Part shown: in pieces, positions 42,242 through 51,091 of the stretch
Numbering within the stretch: the first letter of the stretch is position 1
Layout: each line of letters starts with the position of its first letter
Assembly (NCBI GenBank): GCA_022425195.1
Contig: JAKMFX010000011.1
Coordinates: forward strand, 1 to 64,000
Reading direction: 5' to 3'
DNA from: Flavobacteriales bacterium
GTDB taxonomy: Bacteria > Bacteroidota > Bacteroidia > Flavobacteriales > UBA7430
DNA: 64,000 nucleotides
Notes under the pieces: generated by a model
Told to the model about the DNA's origin: nothing
What the model saw: only the letters and a program-made list of their open reading frames with translations
The model's database searches: none
Translations under genes and position numbers: made by a program

Positions 42242-45088
42242 ATGCGCAACAAAGGATTTACTAAGTTTTTAGCTGTTGTATTTGCACTGATATGCATTTA
42301 CCAGTTAGCATTTACTTGGATGGTTAAAAGTGTTGAGAGTGACGCGAAAACCTATGCCAATGGTGATTACAAACTAGAAAAAGCTTACCTCGATTCGGTC
42401 GCTACAGATGAATTGTATTTTGGCTACTCTTACAAGGAGTGTAAAGAGCAAGAAATGAATTTAGGTCTTGACCTAAAAGGTGGTATGAACGTTACCTTGG
42501 AAGTTTCTGTTGGGGATATTTTAAGAATACTAGCCAATAACTCTAAAGATGCCACTTTCAACGAAGCGATATATCGAGCAAATGCAAAACAGAGTGACTC
42601 TCAAAATGACTATATAGACGATTTCGTCTCTTCATTTGATGAGGTTAATGAAGCCAATGAGACCAATGTTCTCCTTTCTTCCCCTCGCATTTTTGGGCAT
42701 CGAAACATGCTCAATAAATTTGAAGTCAATGCAGCTGATGATGAAGTCATTGCGGTGGTTCGTGAGGAGTTAAAAGGAGCTATTGATAGAGCTTTTTCTG
42801 TTTTACGTGCCCGTATTGATAAGTTTGGTGTTGTACAACCGAACATCCAGCAGTTGGAACAGGAAGGTCGTATTCTTGTTGAGTTGCCAGGCGTTAAAGA
42901 TCACGATCGTGTCAAGCGTTTATTGCAGAGTACGGCACAATTGGAGTTCTGGGAAACCACAGATATTCAACAATTACAAGGTTTTGTTTCTAATGTTGCT
43001 ACTGTGGTAAAAGCAGAACAGGATCAGATAAGTGCCGAGGAAGAATCTTTCTTCTCAGGAGATTCGCTTCAATTAGATTCATTGGATCAATCGGTAAATC
43101 CATTCTTTGAATTGTTGAATGTTCAGTATGCCTTTGGGGCTAGAATTGGAGTTGTTTCTATAGAAGATACGGCAAAGGTAAATGAGATTATGAAACGATC
43201 TGATATTCGCTCTTTACTATCTGGAGACTTGAGAAACACCAAATTCTTGTGGTCGGCAAAACCTCTTGTTGAAAGTGGAGAAGAGATTGGATTAGAGTTG
43301 GTTGCCATTAAATCCAATAGAGATGATCAAGCTCAGTTGAGTGGAGATGTGATTGTAGATGCAAATTCTCAGATTGATCCAACAGGATTGGTGAATGTAA
43401 GCATGAGAATGAATGCTGAAGGTGCTAAGAAATGGAAAAAGCTAACAGAAAATAACATTGGTCGTCAAGTGGCTATTGTTCTTGATGGTTATGTTTATTC
43501 TTTCCCTACTGTGAATGATGTGATTCCGAACGGAAGCTCTAGTATATCTGGGAACTTTACCGTTGAAGAAGCAGAAGATTTATCTAACATACTCAAGGCG
43601 GGTAAATTACCTGCTCCTGCAAAAATTATCCAATCTGAAATTGTAGGACCTTCTTTAGGAGCTGAAGCTATTAGCGCAGGTCTTAAGTCATTTGCGATCG
43701 CATTGTTGATTGTATTGGTCTACATGATTTTTTACTACCAAACAGCCGGTCTGGCAGCGAATTTCGCGCTTGTGCTTAATATCTTATTCATCTTTGGTGT
43801 GTTGGCTTCTCTTGGAGCAGTACTGTCCTTACCTGGTATTGCAGGTATTGTTCTGACCATTGGTATGGCGGTTGATGCCAACGTACTTATATATGAGCGT
43901 ATACGAGAAGAATTGAGAATGGGTAAAGGTTTGAGTTTATCTATTTCAGATGGATACAAAAATGCCTACGCTGCGATTATTGATGCGAATGTTACGACTT
44001 TATTGACAGGGATTATCCTTTACACATTCGGTACAGGTCCAATTAAAGGTTTTGCGACGACACTGATTATTGGTATCATTACCTCGTTATTTGCCGCAAT
44101 TTTCCTAACCCGTTTGGTGTTTGAAGCAAAAATGGAGTCTAAAAAGCCCATTAATTTTGCCTCATCACTTACCAAAGGATGGTTTGCCAACACATCGATT
44201 TCATTCTTGGCAAAACGTAAAAGAGCTTATTTAGTCTCTGCACTTTTAGTTGCCCTTGGGGTATCTTCTTTGGCCACAAGAGGTTTAAATCAGGGCGTTG
44301 ATTTTAAGGGAGGACGTACTTACGTTGTCCGATTTGATCAAAATGTTGTTACTCAGGAAGTTCGTTCTTCATTGGCTACACCTTTTGAAACCGCTCCAGA
44401 AGTAAAGACTTTTGGAAAAGGAAATCAGGTAAAGATTACCACCAAATATTTAATAGACGAAAAAGGAACCGATGAACTCGTTGACAGTAAATTGAATGAG
44501 GGATTGGCAACGCTTGACATGAATTATGAAGTGATGAGTTCTCAGTTGGTTGGGCCTACTATTGCTGATGATATTAAGCAATCTGCAGTATGGGCTGTTT
44601 TGTTCTCATTGGTAGTGATTTTCATGTACATCTTGATTCGTTTCCGAAAGATGTCTTATTCTGTGGGTGCCGTAGCAGCCGTATTCCATGATGTATTGAT
44701 TGTTTTATCCGTATTCTCTTTGTTATACGGTAAGTTACCTTTCTCGTTGGAGATTGATCAAGCATTTATCGCAGCAATTCTAACCGTTATAGGTTATTCA
44801 TTGAACGATACTGTTGTTGTATTTGATAGAATTCGTGAGTACTTTGGTTCAAAGTCAGGATCTCGTGAAGAGGTTGTCAATGCCGCTTTGAACAGTACAT
44901 TAAGTCGTACCATAAACACTTCATTAACTACATTTTTCGTGTTACTAGTCATCTTCCTGTTTGGAGGTGAGGTAATCCGAGGGTTTATGTTTGCACTGAT
45001 GATTGGTGTTGCTGTTGGAACGTATTCTTCATTATTTATTGCGACGCCAATTATGGTAGATACCTTGAAAAAAGATTCTGAAGAATAA
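42242..45088 (+). CDS. secDF: Fused protein translocase subunit SecDF
   Basis: A 948-residue fusion of SecD (about 1-630) and SecF (about 650-948), which use the proton gradient to pull exported proteins through SecYEG. It has 12 membrane helices in two sets of six. The first periplasmic region carries LGLDLKGGMNVTLEV and RIDKFGVVQPNIQQ; the SecD membrane part has GMAVDANVLIYERIREE. The SecF half has GVDFKGGRTYVVRF and GYSLNDTVVVFDRIREY. The second periplasmic part is larger than in E. coli. Fusion is standard in Bacteroidota. Monocistronic, ended by a terminator. Confidence 0.97.
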   Translation: MRNKGFTKFLAVVFALICIYQLAFTWMVKSVESDAKTYANGDYKLEKAYLDSVATDELYFGYSYKECKEQEMNLGLDLKGGMNVTLEVSVGDILRILANNSKDATFNEAIYRANAKQSDSQNDYIDDFVSSFDEVNEANETNVLLSSPRIFGHRNMLNKFEVNAADDEVIAVVREELKGAIDRAFSVLRARIDKFGVVQPNIQQLEQEGRILVELPGVKDHDRVKRLLQSTAQLEFWETTDIQQLQGFVSNVATVVKAEQDQISAEEESFFSGDSLQLDSLDQSVNPFFELLNVQYAFGARIGVVSIEDTAKVNEIMKRSDIRSLLSGDLRNTKFLWSAKPLVESGEEIGLELVAIKSNRDDQAQLSGDVIVDANSQIDPTGLVNVSMRMNAEGAKKWKKLTENNIGRQVAIVLDGYVYSFPTVNDVIPNGSSSISGNFTVEEAEDLSNILKAGKLPAPAKIIQSEIVGPSLGAEAISAGLKSFAIALLIVLVYMIFYYQTAGLAANFALVLNILFIFGVLASLGAVLSLPGIAGIVLTIGMAVDANVLIYERIREELRMGKGLSLSISDGYKNAYAAIIDANVTTLLTGIILYTFGTGPIKGFATTLIIGIITSLFAAIFLTRLVFEAKMESKKPINFASSLTKGWFANTSISFLAKRKRAYLVSALLVALGVSSLATRGLNQGVDFKGGRTYVVRFDQNVVTQEVRSSLATPFETAPEVKTFGKGNQVKITTKYLIDEKGTDELVDSKLNEGLATLDMNYEVMSSQLVGPTIADDIKQSAVWAVLFSLVVIFMYILIRFRKMSYSVGAVAAVFHDVLIVLSVFSLLYGKLPFSLEIDQAFIAAILTVIGYSLNDTVVVFDRIREYFGSKSGSREEVVNAALNSTLSRTINTSLTTFFVLLVIFLFGGEVIRGFMFALMIGVAVGTYSSLFIATPIMVDTLKKDSEE

Positions 45089-45111
45089 TCAATTACACAT
45101 AAGATTAAAAT

Positions 45112-45141
45112 AAAAAGTCCTGCATTTGCAGGACTTTTTTA
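45112..45141 (+). terminator. Terminator after secDF
   Basis: Stem AAGTCCTGC/GCAGGACTT with an ATTT loop is followed by six T. Its T-run overlaps the tatA -7 element. Confidence 0.9.
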
Positions 45142-45147
45142 ATTTTG
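45140..45147 (+). promoter_or_regulatory. -7 element of tatA, predicted leaderless
   Basis: TAATTTTG matches TAnnTTTG and ends only four bases before the tatA ATG, so transcription should begin at or beside the start codon. Confidence 0.45.
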
Positions 45148-45151
45148 CACT

Positions 45152-45439
45152 ATGGAAAAAGCAATCTTGTTTTTAAATTTTTTAGGTACAGGTGAATTTA
45201 TTTTAATCGCTTTTGTATTTCTCTTGCTGTTTGGGCCCGATAAAATTCCTGGCATAGCAAGAACATTAGGGAAAGGAATTAGAAAAGTTAAAGATGCCAG
45301 CGAAGATATCAAGCAAGAGATACATGCCAGTTCGAATGACATAGATTCCATGACCTCTAATATTAAAAAAGAAATTGATGAATTCGAAGATCTTACGCAA
45401 TCTGTTAAGAGAGGGGTAAAGAAAACACTAGATAGCTAG
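45152..45439 (+). CDS. tatA: Twin-arginine translocase subunit TatA
   Basis: A 95-residue TatA/E protein with one membrane helix (about 13-30), the hinge LFGPDKIPGIARTLGKGIRKVK, then an amphipathic helix and a polar tail. It forms the pore for folded Tat substrates. The phenylalanine-glycine-proline hinge confirms the family; TatB is less likely, as the C-terminal tail is short. No tatC lies next to it. The following antiporter gene begins three bases after its stop, so the two are co-transcribed. Confidence 0.93.
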   Translation: MEKAILFLNFLGTGEFILIAFVFLLLFGPDKIPGIARTLGKGIRKVKDASEDIKQEIHASSNDIDSMTSNIKKEIDEFEDLTQSVKRGVKKTLDS

Positions 45440-45442
45440 CCC

Positions 45443-46378
45443 ATGGATGTTTTATACTTAATTATGGGTCTAATTGCACTCGTCATTGGAGGTGAATTTC
45501 TGATAAAGGGCGCTATAGCCTTGGCTGTTAAGATGAAGGTCTCTATGATTGTTATAGGCTTGACCGTTGTTTCTTTTGCGACCTCAGCTCCTGAGCTAAT
45601 CGTAAGTGTGTATTCTGCCTTGAACGGGCACCCTGATATTGCCCTTGGGAATGTGATTGGATCAAACATTGCAAACATTTCTTTGGTCTTAGGCCTTACG
45701 GCTATTTTATACCCTTTGAGTTTTGAAAAACGATTGTATCGCTTTGATATCCCCGTAATGCTGTTTGCCTCAATTCTTTTCGGCTTTTTCCTATACACGA
45801 ACTCCAGTTTAATCTTTTGGGAAGGTTTTGTTTTTATAGCGCTGCTGACGGTTTTAATCATTTATCTGATATCGGTCTCTAGAAAAGAGAATGAGCAAAA
45901 GAACGATGCGTTTGCTTCTGCTGAAATGCCCATATATAAATGGCTTTCTTTTTTAATTATAGGTGGCTTGAGTTTGTATTTTGGAACCCAGTGGCTGGTC
46001 GGAGGTGCTACTGGAATCGCTCGATTGATAGGAGTCAGTGAAAGAGTAATTTCGGTCTCCGTAGTTGCTTTTGGAACTTCAGTTCCCGAATTAGCTGCTT
46101 CGATAATCGCAGCTTCAAAAAAAGAAAAAGGCTTATCCATAGGTAATTTAATAGGTTCCAATTTATTCAATATACTCGCAGTCATGGGTGTTACGTCAAT
46201 GATTCATCCTGTTCGAGTTATTGATCAAGGTCTTTTGACCAACGACATATGGTGGATGTTCGGTCTTGCTTTACTGTTACTTCCTTTGATGTTTTTCTTC
46301 ACTAGGAAGCGCATAGGTCGTGTAGAGGGTATTGTGTTGTTTGTCTTGTATCTTGTCTATATTTTCTTTCTTTTTTAA
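45443..46378 (+). CDS. Calcium/sodium antiporter (CaCA family)
   Basis: A 311-residue inner-membrane exchanger with ten helices and the two inverted alpha repeats of the CaCA family. Repeat 1 has TVVSFATSAPELIVSVYSALNG with GNVIGSNIANISLVLG; repeat 2 has VVAFGTSVPELAASIIAA with GNLIGSNLFNILAVMG. Paired Glu residues in the PEL motifs bind the cations. It resembles YrbG of E. coli. Co-transcribed with tatA; the pairing has no obvious functional reason. Confidence 0.94.
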   Translation: MDVLYLIMGLIALVIGGEFLIKGAIALAVKMKVSMIVIGLTVVSFATSAPELIVSVYSALNGHPDIALGNVIGSNIANISLVLGLTAILYPLSFEKRLYRFDIPVMLFASILFGFFLYTNSSLIFWEGFVFIALLTVLIIYLISVSRKENEQKNDAFASAEMPIYKWLSFLIIGGLSLYFGTQWLVGGATGIARLIGVSERVISVSVVAFGTSVPELAASIIAASKKEKGLSIGNLIGSNLFNILAVMGVTSMIHPVRVIDQGLLTNDIWWMFGLALLLLPLMFFFTRKRIGRVEGIVLFVLYLVYIFFLF

Positions 46379-46480
46379 TGTTTTTATTATTTTTTCATTG
46401 AAAAATTAATGATTTCGGATAAATTTGATTCTTTATGGTAAAAAATCATTGTTAATCATAATATGATTAATAATTGGGTT

Positions 46481-46488
46481 TATATTTG
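46481..46488 (+). promoter_or_regulatory. -7 promoter element of glnA
   Basis: TATATTTG matches TAnnTTTG, 45 bases before the ATG. The upstream sequence has the near-palindrome AATCATAATATGATTA (46454-46469), a possible operator. Confidence 0.5.
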
Positions 46489-46532
46489 TCGCATCTTTTT
46501 AGAAAATTAGTTTAACCTTTATCTTATACCTT

Positions 46533-47540
46533 ATGAAAACAAAATTGGAATACATCTGGCTGGATGGATACGCTCCAACTCAGAACATGAGAAGTAAAAC
46601 AAAAGTTGTTGAGGACTTTGGAGGTAAATTAGAAGATTGCCCAATGTGGTCTTTTGATGGAAGCTCTACGAAGCAAGCAGAGGGTGGTTCATCCGACTGT
46701 TTATTGAAGCCCGTAGCAATTTATCCTGATCCTGAGAGAATCAACGCATACTTAGTGATGACGGAAGTCTTGAATGCTGATGGTTCTGCCCATGAATCTA
46801 ATGCACGTGCAACGATAGATGATGGTGATAACGATTTCTGGTTCGGTTTCGAACAAGAGTATTTCATTATGGATGTTGACACACAATTGCCATTAGGATT
46901 CCCTGTTGGTGGTTATCCTGGCCCACAAGGAATGTATTATTGTTCTGTAGGTGGTAAAAATACACATGGTAGAGATTTTGTTGAAGAACACGCTGATTTG
47001 TGTATCAATGCAGGATTAAACTTTGAAGGGATCAACCAAGAGGTAGCTTCTGGACAATGGGAATTCCAATTGTTTGCAAAAGGTGCTAAGAAAGCCGGTG
47101 ACGAAATATGGATTGCTCGTTACTTACTAGACCGACTTACAGAGAAGTATGGTTACTATATTGAGTACCACCCAAAACCTATCAAAGGAGACTGGAATGG
47201 TTCTGGTATGCACGCAAACTTCTCGAATACACTTTTAAGAACTTGTGGTTCTAAAGAGACGTATGAGAAAGTATGTGAGGCATTTAGACCCGTTGTAAAA
47301 GAGCATATTGATGTTTACGGTGTTGATAATGACCAACGTTTAACAGGTTTACACGAAACGGCTTCTATCAATGACTTTAGCTATGGAGTTTCTGACAGAG
47401 GAGCTTCTATTCGTATTCCTATTATTACCGTTGAACAAGGATGGAAAGGTTGGTTGGAAGACAGAAGGCCAGCATCAAACGGTGATCCTTACAAGATTGC
47501 GGGAAGAATTGTAAAAACTGTTAAAAGCGCAAATATTTAA
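46533..47540 (+). CDS. glnA: Glutamine synthetase, class II-like
   Basis: A 335-residue glutamine synthetase of the short, eukaryote-like type with a beta-grasp N-terminal domain. It makes glutamine from glutamate and ammonia with ATP. It shows KLEYIWLDGY, DGSSTKQAEGG, the metal-site FGFEQEYF, GINQEVASGQWEFQ, HPKPIKGDWNGSGMHANFS, and GASIRIPI. The C-terminal adenylylation site of class I enzymes is absent, so control must differ. It stands alone with its own promoter and terminator. Confidence 0.96.
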   Translation: MKTKLEYIWLDGYAPTQNMRSKTKVVEDFGGKLEDCPMWSFDGSSTKQAEGGSSDCLLKPVAIYPDPERINAYLVMTEVLNADGSAHESNARATIDDGDNDFWFGFEQEYFIMDVDTQLPLGFPVGGYPGPQGMYYCSVGGKNTHGRDFVEEHADLCINAGLNFEGINQEVASGQWEFQLFAKGAKKAGDEIWIARYLLDRLTEKYGYYIEYHPKPIKGDWNGSGMHANFSNTLLRTCGSKETYEKVCEAFRPVVKEHIDVYGVDNDQRLTGLHETASINDFSYGVSDRGASIRIPIITVEQGWKGWLEDRRPASNGDPYKIAGRIVKTVKSANI

Positions 47541-47562
47541 TATTTGAGTCTTTATATAAGCA

Positions 47563-47593
47563 TAAAAAAAGCACCTGAAAAGGTGCTTTTTTT
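47563..47593 (+). terminator. Terminator after glnA
   Basis: Stem AAAGCACCT/AGGTGCTTT with a GAAA loop is preceded by A and followed by seven T. Confidence 0.92.
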
Positions 47594-47733
47594 ATGACAT
47601 TATATTTTGAATAAATTAGAATCTTACATCCTACATCACATTGCTTTTTTATTTGCTTAATTTTTCCTTATTTTAGCACAACTTTGCATGAAAATTGTAA
47701 GATTAAACAATAATAAGTCAGGAACTTGATTCG

Positions 47734-49827
47734 ATGAGATATACCAAAAACATAGCATTTTTATTCATCGCTACGATAGCGATTTCCCTGAATTCTTTTG
47801 GTCAAGGTAAGCAGCTTAAAAAAGCCGATGCTGCCTTTGAACAATTTGAGTTTCACAAAGCGATGAAGCATTACAAAAGAGCCTATTCAAAATCTAATGA
47901 CCGAACTCAGAAAATTGACATGAGTTTCCGTTTGGCAGAGTGTGCCCGACGAATCGGAAATTACAGACAAGCAGAGAGTTATTACAAGCGTACGATCAAA
48001 ATGCGCTATGATGATCCTATTGCCATCTATTATCTGGGAATGATGCAACGCAATATAGGGAAGTACCAAGATGCTGTTGAGTCCTTTCAATTGTATATGG
48101 ATAAAGTTCCTGAAGACATAAGAGCGCAAGAAGCTATTGTTGCCTGTGAGTTGGCTATTGATTGGGTTAACAATCCATCTAGATATGCTGTTTCTAATAT
48201 GAAGGTCATTAACTCCAAGTTTGATGATCGTATGCCGGCTTTTGGTAATAAAGATTTTACACAGCTTCTTTTTACAACCGCTCGTAAAGGAGTTACAGGA
48301 AGAAAGATCAGTGCACAGACAGGGCAATACTTTACCGATGTATGGGTTTCGGATTTAGAAAAAAATAAAAGTAAACGTGGTAAAGGCAAAAAGGCAAAGC
48401 CAAAATGGAAGGAACCTGTTTCCATGGCTGAAAACTCCGGTGGTGCTGAGGATTACTTAAACACCAAATTCGATGAAGGCGCCGTAACCTTAAATGAGCG
48501 AGGGAACCTTATCTATTTCAATCGTGCCATCATGGAGCGAAAGGAATATCACATTCCTCGTGTTTATTCAGCAATCAAGAAAGGGGGCGCGTGGGAGCAG
48601 CCGATTGAAATTAATTTACCTGTAGACTCCAATTACATGGTCATTTACCCCAACTTGTCTGCAGATGAAACAACGCTTTATTTTGTTTCCGATATGCCTG
48701 GAGGCGAAGGAGACTTCGACATATGGATGTCTGAATACGACAAAAGGCAGGATGTATGGACTACGCCTGTAAATCTTGGTCCTGAGGTCAATACACCAGA
48801 TAAAGAGATTGCCCCTTACCTCCATAAAGATGGAACCCTATTCTTTGCGTCCAAAGGACATGTGGGCATGGGAGGTTTTGACATCTTTAGAGCCACAAAA
48901 CGCCCTAGTGGGCAATACGGAAAGGTGAAGAATATGAAATATCCTATCAATTCTTCCTTTGATGATTTTGGAATTATTTTCTCTGGACAAGATGCGATCA
49001 ATGGTTTCTTTACCTCCAACCGTAAAGGTGGACGTGGTGGAGATGATATCTGGGAAGCCAAACTTTCAGATTTGAAGTTTATTATGGAAGGTCTTCTTGT
49101 TGATGAAGAGACAACAGATCCTTTACAAGGGGTTAATGTACATATTGAAGGCTCTGATGGCACTTCTTTTGATGCGATAACCAACAAAAGTGGCTTGTTT
49201 AGTTTTGGTGATCAGATCATCAAGCAGGGTGTTGAATATGAGGTTACTTATACGAAAGATACTTACGTAACTGTCAATGATACCGTTTCGACGCAGAACT
49301 TGACCATAAATGATTTTGAAGTTACTGATGAAGGATTCTTGTACACCATCTCTGTTGACTTATCTATGAAGGTGTATCGTTTACCTGTTGTACTGCCTCG
49401 TATTGAATACGATCTGGGTAGTTGGGAGCTTCGTAACATTGCGGAAAAAGATTTAGACAACCTAGTCGAAGTTTTAGAAACCAATCCTGAATTGAGAATC
49501 CAATTGCGTTCTCATACCGATTTTAGAAGTAGTGATGAATTCAATCAAGAGCTTTCACAAAAAAGAGCGGAAGCTTGTGTAAGCTACCTCATTGAAAAGG
49601 GTATAGATGCTTCTAGGTTGGAGGCAGTAGGTATGGGAGAGGTTGAGCCACTTGTTTTGTCTGAAGACAGAAATGGTTTTAAAAAGGGAGATGTATTCAC
49701 TCAAGAATTCATTGAAGGCATACGCTCAAAAAGAAAAAGAGATACAGCTCACCAGATGAATCGAAGAACGGACTTTAGAGAAATTGAACCCGATCCAGAA
49801 GATGCTGAAAAGTACGGTGAGTACTAA
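47734..49827 (+). CDS. OmpA-family protein with TPR and beta-propeller repeats (PorE-like)
   Basis: A 697-residue exported protein with a signal peptide ending SFGQG (about 1-25). In order: TPR repeats (about 30-140), a WD40-like PD40 beta-propeller with repeats such as YPNLSADETTLYFVSDMPGGEGDFDIW and GGFDIFRAT (about 150-450), a carboxypeptidase-regulatory-like domain (about 452-540), and an OmpA C-terminal peptidoglycan-binding domain (about 565-660) with LRIQLRSHTDFRS and NQELSQKRAEACVSYL. This architecture matches PorE, a T9SS subunit linking the trans-envelope complex to peptidoglycan, but Bacteroidota hold several paralogues with other roles. The two T9SS cargo genes lie 8 kb away. Confidence 0.85.
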   Translation: MRYTKNIAFLFIATIAISLNSFGQGKQLKKADAAFEQFEFHKAMKHYKRAYSKSNDRTQKIDMSFRLAECARRIGNYRQAESYYKRTIKMRYDDPIAIYYLGMMQRNIGKYQDAVESFQLYMDKVPEDIRAQEAIVACELAIDWVNNPSRYAVSNMKVINSKFDDRMPAFGNKDFTQLLFTTARKGVTGRKISAQTGQYFTDVWVSDLEKNKSKRGKGKKAKPKWKEPVSMAENSGGAEDYLNTKFDEGAVTLNERGNLIYFNRAIMERKEYHIPRVYSAIKKGGAWEQPIEINLPVDSNYMVIYPNLSADETTLYFVSDMPGGEGDFDIWMSEYDKRQDVWTTPVNLGPEVNTPDKEIAPYLHKDGTLFFASKGHVGMGGFDIFRATKRPSGQYGKVKNMKYPINSSFDDFGIIFSGQDAINGFFTSNRKGGRGGDDIWEAKLSDLKFIMEGLLVDEETTDPLQGVNVHIEGSDGTSFDAITNKSGLFSFGDQIIKQGVEYEVTYTKDTYVTVNDTVSTQNLTINDFEVTDEGFLYTISVDLSMKVYRLPVVLPRIEYDLGSWELRNIAEKDLDNLVEVLETNPELRIQLRSHTDFRSSDEFNQELSQKRAEACVSYLIEKGIDASRLEAVGMGEVEPLVLSEDRNGFKKGDVFTQEFIEGIRSKRKRDTAHQMNRRTDFREIEPDPEDAEKYGEY

Positions 49828-49844
49828 ATAATTTTAACTCAAAG

Positions 49845-49880
49845 AAAAGCGTCCTACACTCCTGTGGGATGCTTTTTTAT
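49845..49880 (+). terminator. Terminator after the OmpA-family gene
   Basis: Imperfect stem AAAGCGTCC/GGATGCTTT (one G-T pair) with a 10-12 base loop is followed by T-rich sequence. Confidence 0.75.
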
Positions 49881-49885
49881 TTGAG

Positions 49886-49893
49886 TATATTTG
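49886..49893 (+). promoter_or_regulatory. -7 promoter element of purM
   Basis: TATATTTG matches TAnnTTTG. It lies 28 bases before the GTG at 49921 and supports that start over the upstream TTG at 49891, which falls inside the element. Confidence 0.55.
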
Positions 49894-49920
49894 CACAAAT
49901 TAACCAATCTGATTTTACCT

Positions 49921-51090
49921 GTGAGTAAGCAAGATAGATACATGATGCGAGGTGTTTCAGCATCCAAAGAAGATGTTCATAATGCCATTAAAAATGTGGA
50001 TAAGGGATTGTTCCCTAAAGCATTTTGTAAGATTGTTGAAGATCGTTTAACTGGTGATGAAGATTACTGTATCGTTATGCATGCAGATGGTGCAGGTACC
50101 AAATCCTCTCTTGCTTATATGTATTGGAAAGAGACAGGAGATGTTTCCGTTTGGAAGGGGATAGCGCAAGACGCTTTGGTTATGAATATTGATGATTTAT
50201 TGTGTGTTGGGGTTACCGATAAGATTTTGGTGTCATCGACCATAGGAAGAAATAAAAACTTAATTCCTGGAGAGGTGATTTCTGAAATCATCAATGGAAC
50301 AGAAGAGTTATTGGCTGACCTTCGTTCTCAAGGTGTAGAAATCTATTCTACAGGAGGAGAAACTGCTGATGTAGGTGACTTGGTGCGAACCATCATTGTA
50401 GACTCAACCGTTACTGCTCGTATGAAGCGATCTGATGTTATTTCTAACCACAAAATTGTTGGTGGAGAGGTTATTGTTGCTCTTGAATCCTCAGGACAAG
50501 CCAATTACGAGAAAGAGTACAACGGAGGGATGGGTTCAAATGGCTTAACCTCTGCGCGTCATGATGTGTTTCATAGAGAATTAGCCTCTAAGTACCCCGA
50601 GAGTTTTGATGCTTCTGTGCCTGCTGACTTGGTGTATTCAGGTGGTGTTGGTTTAACAGATTCAGTAGAAGGTGTGTCATTGGATGCAGGGAAATTGGTT
50701 TTATCGCCAACGCGAACCTATGCTCCTGTCATTAAGAAAATATTAGATCATTACAGAGATGCACTACATGGAATGGTTCACTGCAGTGGGGGTGCTCAAA
50801 CAAAAGTTCTTCATTTTGTAGATGATGTACACGTAATTAAGGACAATTTATTCGAGACACCTCCTTTGTTTAAACTCATTCAGGAGCAGTCAGGAACGGA
50901 TTGGAAAGAGATGTATAAGGTCTTTAATATGGGGCATCGTATGGAACTGTATTTACAGGAGGAACATGCTCAAGCAGTGATAGATATATCCAAAGGGTTT
51001 GGTATTGACGCAAAAATTATTGGACGCGTTGAAAAACATCAAGGAAAGAAATTGACTATTAAAAGCCCTTACGGCGAATTCGTTTATTAA
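49921..51090 (+). CDS. purM: Phosphoribosylformylglycinamidine cyclo-ligase
   Basis: A 389-residue AIR synthetase-related protein that closes the imidazole ring in purine synthesis with ATP. It has the ATP-binding [31 protein letters not shown], the [10 protein letters not shown] metal/phosphate segment and [26 protein letters not shown]. It is about 40 residues longer than the E. coli enzyme, the usual form in Bacteroidota. The start is GTG 49921, reading [16 protein letters not shown], which matches how homologues begin; no ATG lies between it and residue 8. It is followed one base later by prfA. Confidence 0.93.
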   Translation: MSKQDRYMMRGVSASKEDVHNAIKNVDKGLFPKAFCKIVEDRLTGDEDYCIVMHADGAGTKSSLAYMYWKETGDVSVWKGIAQDALVMNIDDLLCVGVTDKILVSSTIGRNKNLIPGEVISEIINGTEELLADLRSQGVEIYSTGGETADVGDLVRTIIVDSTVTARMKRSDVISNHKIVGGEVIVALESSGQANYEKEYNGGMGSNGLTSARHDVFHRELASKYPESFDASVPADLVYSGGVGLTDSVEGVSLDAGKLVLSPTRTYAPVIKKILDHYRDALHGMVHCSGGAQTKVLHFVDDVHVIKDNLFETPPLFKLIQEQSGTDWKEMYKVFNMGHRMELYLQEEHAQAVIDISKGFGIDAKIIGRVEKHQGKKLTIKSPYGEFVY

Positions 51091-51091
51091 T

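Noticed and set aside
45436..45861. 141-codon minus-strand open frame
   Set aside because: It is antisense to the Ca/Na antiporter, whose motifs are intact in the plus-strand frame.
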